Below are positions 5,837 through 7,693 of a DNA stretch of 7,693 nucleotides, one piece after another. Below the pieces are notes generated by a model. That model searched no databases. It was given only the letters and a program-made list of their open reading frames with translations, and was not told the origin of the DNA. Source of the DNA: Clostridia bacterium (GTDB lineage: Bacteria > Bacillota_E > SLMV01 > PUMD01); assembly GCA_007128555.1 (NCBI GenBank), contig SKXF01000177.1:1-7693 (forward strand), written 5' to 3'. The first letter of the stretch is position 1; every line of letters begins with the position of its first letter. Position numbers and translations under genes: made by a program.

Positions 5837-7642
5837 ATGAGCACCATTTGGCGATTGCTTGGCTATCTACGTCGTTACCCCCGCTGGGTGGTATATTCGA
5901 TGCTTTCCATGCTGGGGTTGGTGGGCATGGCCTTCGTGGTTCCGTGGCTCACCCGGTACGTCATCGATGTGGCGATCATAGAACAACAGTGGGATTTACT
6001 CCTTCCCCTGGCCCTGATCGTTGTGGCTGCGGCCATCATGCAGAGCCTTTTTGTTTTCGGCCGCCGCTATTCTTCGGCTCTTGTCGGGCAGAGCGTGATC
6101 TACGATCTCAGGAACGAGCTGTACCGTCACCTGCACCATCTTCCCTTCAGTTTCTACGATAAGGCCCAGACCGGGCAGCTGATGTCCCGGGTCACCCAGG
6201 ATGTGGAGACGATGCGCATGTTCCTGGGCTTTGGGGTCGTGAACCTGGTACGTTCCATCCTGATGTTTTTCGGCGTCCTGACCTTTCTCCTATTCATCAA
6301 CTGGAAATTGACCCTGCTGATCTTGCTGACGGTGCCGCCGCTGGTAATCGCGATCTGGCAGTTCTCCAAGCGTGTTCGGCCCATGTACCGGCAGCTTCAG
6401 CAGCAGCTGGCAGAGCTGACCTCGGTACTGCAGGAAAATGTCAGCGGCATCCGGGTGGTGCGTTCCTTCGCCCGGGAGGACTACGAAATCGAGAAGTTTG
6501 ACGAGCAAAATCGGGCTTACCTGGAGAAGAACCTTGATACGGTGCGCAACTGGGCCTTTTTCTTTCCCCTCATGAACATGATCACCGGGATGGGAACGGT
6601 GATTATCCTCTGGTACGGCGGGCGGCAGGTCATGCTCGGGGTGATGACGCTGGGCTGGCTGATCGCCTACACCCAGTACCTGAACATGTTGCTGGGACCC
6701 CTGCGGATGATCGGTTGGCTGGTCAACCTGCTGGAGAGGGCCACGGCGTCGGGGCAGCGGGTGTTTGAGCTCCTTGACACCCAGTCGGACATCGACGACA
6801 AACCGGATGCGGTGGTGCTTCCCGAGGTGAGGGGACACGTTCAGCTGGATAACATCTGGTTCCGCTATGATGAGGGTGGCAAGTGGGTGCTTCGGGGCAT
6901 CAACGTGGACGCCCCTGTGGGACAGAAGGTCGCCCTGCTGGGAGCAACGGGCTCTGGCAAGACGACGATCATCAACATGATTCCCCGCTTCTATGATCCC
7001 GGTCGGGGCAAGGTCATCCTTGACGGGCACGACCTCAGGGACCTCAGCCTCGAGATGGTGCGCAGGAGCATCGGGATGGTCATGCAGGAGACCTTTCTGT
7101 TTTCCGCGCCCATCCGGGAAAACATAGCGTACGGGAAGCCGGATGCCAGCCTTGACGAGATCAAGGACGCGGCCAGGGCGGCGCAGATCCACGATTTCAT
7201 CACCAGCTTGCCCAAGGGCTACGATACCCTCGTCGGTGAGCGGGGAGTGGGCCTCTCGGGCGGCCAGAAGCAGCGCGTGGCCATCGCCCGGGCCCTTCTG
7301 CTCAATCCCCCGATCCTGATCCTTGATGATTCGACCTCGAGTGTCGATATGGAGACGGAACACCTGATCCAGGAGGCCCTGGACCACTTGATGGAGGGGC
7401 GGACCAGTTTTATCATCGCTCAGCGCCTGTCCTCGATCCGGGGCGCCGACCAGATCATTGTGCTGGACCGGGGCGAGGTCGTGCAGAGAGGCGACCACGA
7501 GAAACTGATTCGAGAGCCGGGAATCTATCACGAGATTCACCAGCTGCAGTCCAAGGGACAGGATGAACTGTCGGAGGAGCTTTTTGAACGGGCACGCAAG
7601 CGGGCCATCGCCGGTGTCCAGGATAAGGTTGGAGGGGTTTAG
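5837..7642 (+). CDS. ABC half-exporter (fused membrane and ATPase domains), degenerate-site subunit
   Basis: This is a type IV ABC exporter half of 601 residues, related to the MsbA/LmrA and BmrC/TM287 group, that moves lipids, drugs or peptides out of the cell. The N-terminal domain has six predicted membrane helices (near 18-38, 55-75, 130-152, 157-175, 243-262 and 272-292). The ATPase domain has Walker A GATGSGKT (369-376), Q-loop Gln417, signature LSGGQ (473-477) and Walker B ILILD (493-497). The catalytic Glu after Walker B is Asp498 and the switch His is Gln529 (IIAQRLSSI). This pattern marks the subunit that carries the degenerate ATP site in heterodimeric exporters. A second gene beginning 2 nt downstream probably encodes the partner. 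The ATG at 5837 has AGGAG (5820-5824) with a long 12-nt spacer. The promoter at 5770-5798 should drive both genes. The substrate is unknown. Confidence 0.96.
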   Translation: MSTIWRLLGYLRRYPRWVVYSMLSMLGLVGMAFVVPWLTRYVIDVAIIEQQWDLLLPLALIVVAAAIMQSLFVFGRRYSSALVGQSVIYDLRNELYRHLHHLPFSFYDKAQTGQLMSRVTQDVETMRMFLGFGVVNLVRSILMFFGVLTFLLFINWKLTLLILLTVPPLVIAIWQFSKRVRPMYRQLQQQLAELTSVLQENVSGIRVVRSFAREDYEIEKFDEQNRAYLEKNLDTVRNWAFFFPLMNMITGMGTVIILWYGGRQVMLGVMTLGWLIAYTQYLNMLLGPLRMIGWLVNLLERATASGQRVFELLDTQSDIDDKPDAVVLPEVRGHVQLDNIWFRYDEGGKWVLRGINVDAPVGQKVALLGATGSGKTTIINMIPRFYDPGRGKVILDGHDLRDLSLEMVRRSIGMVMQETFLFSAPIRENIAYGKPDASLDEIKDAARAAQIHDFITSLPKGYDTLVGERGVGLSGGQKQRVAIARALLLNPPILILDDSTSSVDMETEHLIQEALDHLMEGRTSFIIAQRLSSIRGADQIIVLDRGEVVQRGDHEKLIREPGIYHEIHQLQSKGQDELSEELFERARKRAIAGVQDKVGGV

Positions 7643-7644
7643 CG

Positions 7645-7693
7645 ATGGGACACATGCACATGCACGGTGCGAACGATGAAGACCTGAAACCCT
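7645..7693 (+). CDS. Start of next gene, probably the partner ABC half-exporter (5' part only)
   Basis: Only 16 codons are in the window: MGHMHMHGANDEDLKP. The ATG at 7645 has a strong binding site GGAGGGG (7631-7637) seven bases upstream and lies 2 nt after the exporter stop, so it is co-transcribed. A short Met/His/Gly start followed by an acidic stretch and LKP resembles the N-termini I associate with the second subunit of Bacillota heterodimeric exporters (YheH/BmrD-like). The identification rests mainly on position next to a degenerate-site half, because no domain is visible yet. Confidence 0.7.
   Translation, partial: MGHMHMHGANDEDLKP

Noticed and set aside
6290..7540. Long minus-strand ORF (416 residues) opposite the ABC exporter
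   Set aside because: The plus-strand frame carries every ABC motif in order. The antisense frame is His/Asp/Pro/Arg-biased, as expected for a shadow of a GC-rich gene.

Overview
The window reads as part of a GC-rich Bacillota (Firmicutes) chromosome. The main reason is the gene order khpA - ylqD - rimM - trmD - rplS - lepB - rnhB: this ribosome-maturation cluster with ylqD between khpA and rimM is a Bacillota hallmark. GTG and TTG starts, strong GGAGG-type ribosome binding sites and a consensus sigma-A promoter fit the same group. I cannot name the genus from the sequence alone.

Region 1 (1-3479, + strand) is a tightly packed housekeeping operon. It begins with the 3' end of khpA (KH-domain RNA binder), then ylqD (coiled-coil protein of unknown role), rimM (30S maturation), trmD (tRNA m1G37 methyltransferase), rplS (ribosomal protein L19), lepB (signal peptidase I) and rnhB (RNase HII). 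Neighbouring genes overlap or nearly touch, except for a 47-nt gap before rplS that carries a possible internal promoter. The GTPase gene rbgA (ylqF), often found between lepB and rnhB in Bacillota, is absent here.

Region 2 (3496-5518, - strand) is convergent to the operon with a 16-bp gap. It holds a small unrecognised two-helix membrane protein, followed 82 nt downstream by a family-5 (peptide/nickel type) extracellular solute-binding lipoprotein. No transporter permease or ATPase for that binding protein is visible.

Region 3 (5519-5836) is a divergent intergenic region of 318 bp. It contains a strong sigma-A promoter (TTGACG-17-TATAAT) for the downstream exporter, a segment that can form two mutually exclusive hairpins around a Shine-Dalgarno-like core, and two abutting palindromes.

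Region 4 (5837-7693, + strand) encodes a complete ABC half-exporter followed after 2 nt by the start of the next gene, most likely its partner subunit. The complete half has Asp in place of the catalytic Glu and Gln in place of the switch His. That is the signature of the degenerate-site subunit of a heterodimeric exporter (TM287/BmrC type).

Most of the window is ordinary core genome. I see no CRISPR, mobile element, tRNA or rRNA, and no clear new defence or biosynthetic system. The items most worth checking are the degenerate exporter site, the structured intergenic region and the unrecognised small membrane protein.
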